The translations under genes and the position numbers were made by a program. A DNA stretch of 64,000 bases, taken from the NCBI GenBank assembly GCA_045110515.1, contig JBGCGD010000011.1, positions 124,001 through 188,000 on the forward strand, given 5' to 3'. The notes beneath the pieces were generated by a model. The model made no database searches, was not told the origin of the DNA, and was given only the letters and a program-made list of their open reading frames with translations. The stretch's first letter is position 1. Each line of letters opens with the position of its first letter. The stretch comes from Granulosicoccus sp045110515 (GTDB lineage Bacteria > Pseudomonadota > Gammaproteobacteria > Granulosicoccales > Granulosicoccaceae). This document shows positions 63,016-64,000 of the stretch, piece by piece.

Positions 63016-63570
63016 ATGAAAATCGCACTTAAGTTACTACCACTAGCAATATTCGTTATTTTGGCGTGGTTTCTGGGAAAGGGGCTCACGCTTGATCCTT
63101 CAGAGCTGCCATCGCCGCTAATTGATAAACCCGCTCCTGAATTCTCTGTGGCTCGCCTCGGTCGTGACCCAGGTGATCCTTCCGATGGTGAATTTATCAG
63201 TTCCGATATGCTGGGTCAGGTTTGGGTACTGAACGTGTGGGCTAGTTGGTGTGGCCCTTGTATCCAAGAGCATCCTTATTTAGTGAGCTTGGCTGAGCAA
63301 AGACCTGTTCCGGTCGTTGGACTGAATTACAAAGATGATCCGATGGATGCGCAACGCTGGCTTGCTCGGTTTGGCGATCCATTTGCGCATGTGCTCGATG
63401 ATCGCGACGGTGATGTCGGTTTAGATTGGGGAGTATACGGTGTGCCCGAGACGTTTATTATTGATCGAGCAGGGCGTGTACGGTACAAACATGTCGGCCC
63501 TGTTGATGAGGCAGGTTTGGTTGAAAAGCTGATCCCCATCGTTGATCAACTCCAGAGGGAGCCGAGTTAA
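63016..63570 (+). CDS. ccmG: Thiol:disulfide interchange protein CcmG/DsbE
   Basis: CcmG reduces the heme-binding cysteines of apocytochromes in the periplasm. The 184-residue protein has an N-terminal anchor (about 4-21) and a thioredoxin fold with the active site WCGPC, Cys79 and Cys82. The cis-proline region GVPETFIID completes the fold. It lies eight bases after ccmF and overlaps ccmH by one base. Confidence 0.96.
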   Translation: MKIALKLLPLAIFVILAWFLGKGLTLDPSELPSPLIDKPAPEFSVARLGRDPGDPSDGEFISSDMLGQVWVLNVWASWCGPCIQEHPYLVSLAEQRPVPVVGLNYKDDPMDAQRWLARFGDPFAHVLDDRDGDVGLDWGVYGVPETFIIDRAGRVRYKHVGPVDEAGLVEKLIPIVDQLQREPS

Positions 63571-64000
63571 TGTTCCGTGCAGGCCTCTTTTCGTTGTTGA
63601 TGTTTTTCGGCTCACCTTTGTGGTCAGCTGAGGTCATCGTATCCTTTGATTCGAGTGAGCAAAGCGACCTATACCATGAGTTGCTCAAAGAATATCGGTG
63701 TCTTAAGTGTCAGAATCAGAATCTAGCAGACTCTAATGCCAGCCTGGCAGGCGATCTACGGCGAGAAATACGTGATCAGATTTTAGCGGGCAACGGAAAA
63801 AAAGAGATCGATCAATACCTAGTTGCGCGCTATGGTGATTTTGTTTTGTACCGACCTCCGTTCTCAGCTAAAACAGCCATTTTGTGGGTGGCACCTTTTA
63901 TTCTTTTACTGGTGGCGTTGACCAGCGTGCTAGTCATGATAAAGCGGCAAAGAAAGCGGTCACAGATCATTGAAGAGGTTGAAAATGAACAAGACGCATT
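63570..64000 (+). CDS. ccmH: Cytochrome c maturation protein CcmH (cut by the right edge)
   Basis: CcmH is the second thiol-redox partner for apocytochrome c. The open frame starts at ATG 63570, sharing the last A of the ccmG stop, and runs to the edge without a stop (143 codons). A signal peptide ends near LWSA. The motif RCLKCQNQ places the redox pair at Cys44 and Cys47. A TM segment lies at about 104-126. Whether the E. coli-type fused CcmI part follows cannot be seen. Confidence 0.95.
   Translation, partial: MFRAGLFSLLMFFGSPLWSAEVIVSFDSSEQSDLYHELLKEYRCLKCQNQNLADSNASLAGDLRREIRDQILAGNGKKEIDQYLVARYGDFVLYRPPFSAKTAILWVAPFILLLVALTSVLVMIKRQRKRSQIIEEVENEQDA

Overview
The window is a gene-dense stretch of a gammaproteobacterial chromosome with a GC content near 50% by eye. 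The assignment rests on several conserved neighbourhoods: thrS-infC-rpmI-rplT-pheS-pheT-ihfA with infC on an AUU start, lolC/D-comEC-exbBD-msbA-lpxK-kdsB, clpS-clpA facing infA, hflD-mnmA, crcB-serS and a full ccmABCDEFGH set. I could not fix the genus. Nothing in the window looks like plasmid or phage: there is no integrase, transposase or CRISPR array, and I see no insertion sequence ends.

Layout. 1-2721 (minus): most of mfd, cut by the left edge. 2950-13523: an envelope block made of one LolC/E-type permease with LolD, a DUF2062 membrane protein, ComEC, ExbB/ExbD, MsbA, LpxK, KdsB and a NudF-type Nudix hydrolase. 13528-16199 (minus): the ribosomal oxygenase RoxA, PurB and tRNA-Val(GAC). 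16281-23998: the translation block thrS to ihfA, a MerR-like gene and tRNA-Pro(GGG). 24061-25236: an unrecognised 391-residue protein. 25594-30562: tRNA-Asn(GTT), uvrB and acnB. 30647-33407 (minus): a CysB-like regulator, mnmA and hflD.

33612-48472 is an exopolysaccharide locus. It holds a DUF218 protein, two UDP-sugar enzymes, a membrane-anchored J-domain protein, a lipoprotein exporter, a chain-length protein, a tyrosine-kinase homologue that has lost its P-loop lysine, an outer-membrane barrel, a glycosyltransferase, a deacetylase-like remnant, a flippase, a deacetylase and an O-antigen-ligase-like protein. The order of the export, chain-length, kinase and barrel genes resembles the loci associated with PEP-CTERM/exosortase systems, but no exosortase is present in the window.

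48840-51849: clpS, clpA and infA. 52096-55487: a YqiB-like protein, a DUF4124 protein, crcB, serS and a YciA-type thioesterase. 55566-64000: acetoacetyl-CoA synthetase, DUF1285 and the cytochrome c maturation operon ccmA-ccmH. The last of these genes runs off the right edge.

The most striking signal is the thrS leader. Two 27-nt near-identical copies, 38 nt apart, each fold into a 7-bp stem with a 7-nt loop of the form UUCGU+2. That places CGU, a threonine anticodon, exactly at positions 34-36 of an anticodon arm. This looks like a doubled tRNA-Thr mimic for translational autocontrol by ThrRS. Second in interest is the kinase homologue at 40230-41105, whose Walker motifs are broken while its operon is otherwise intact.
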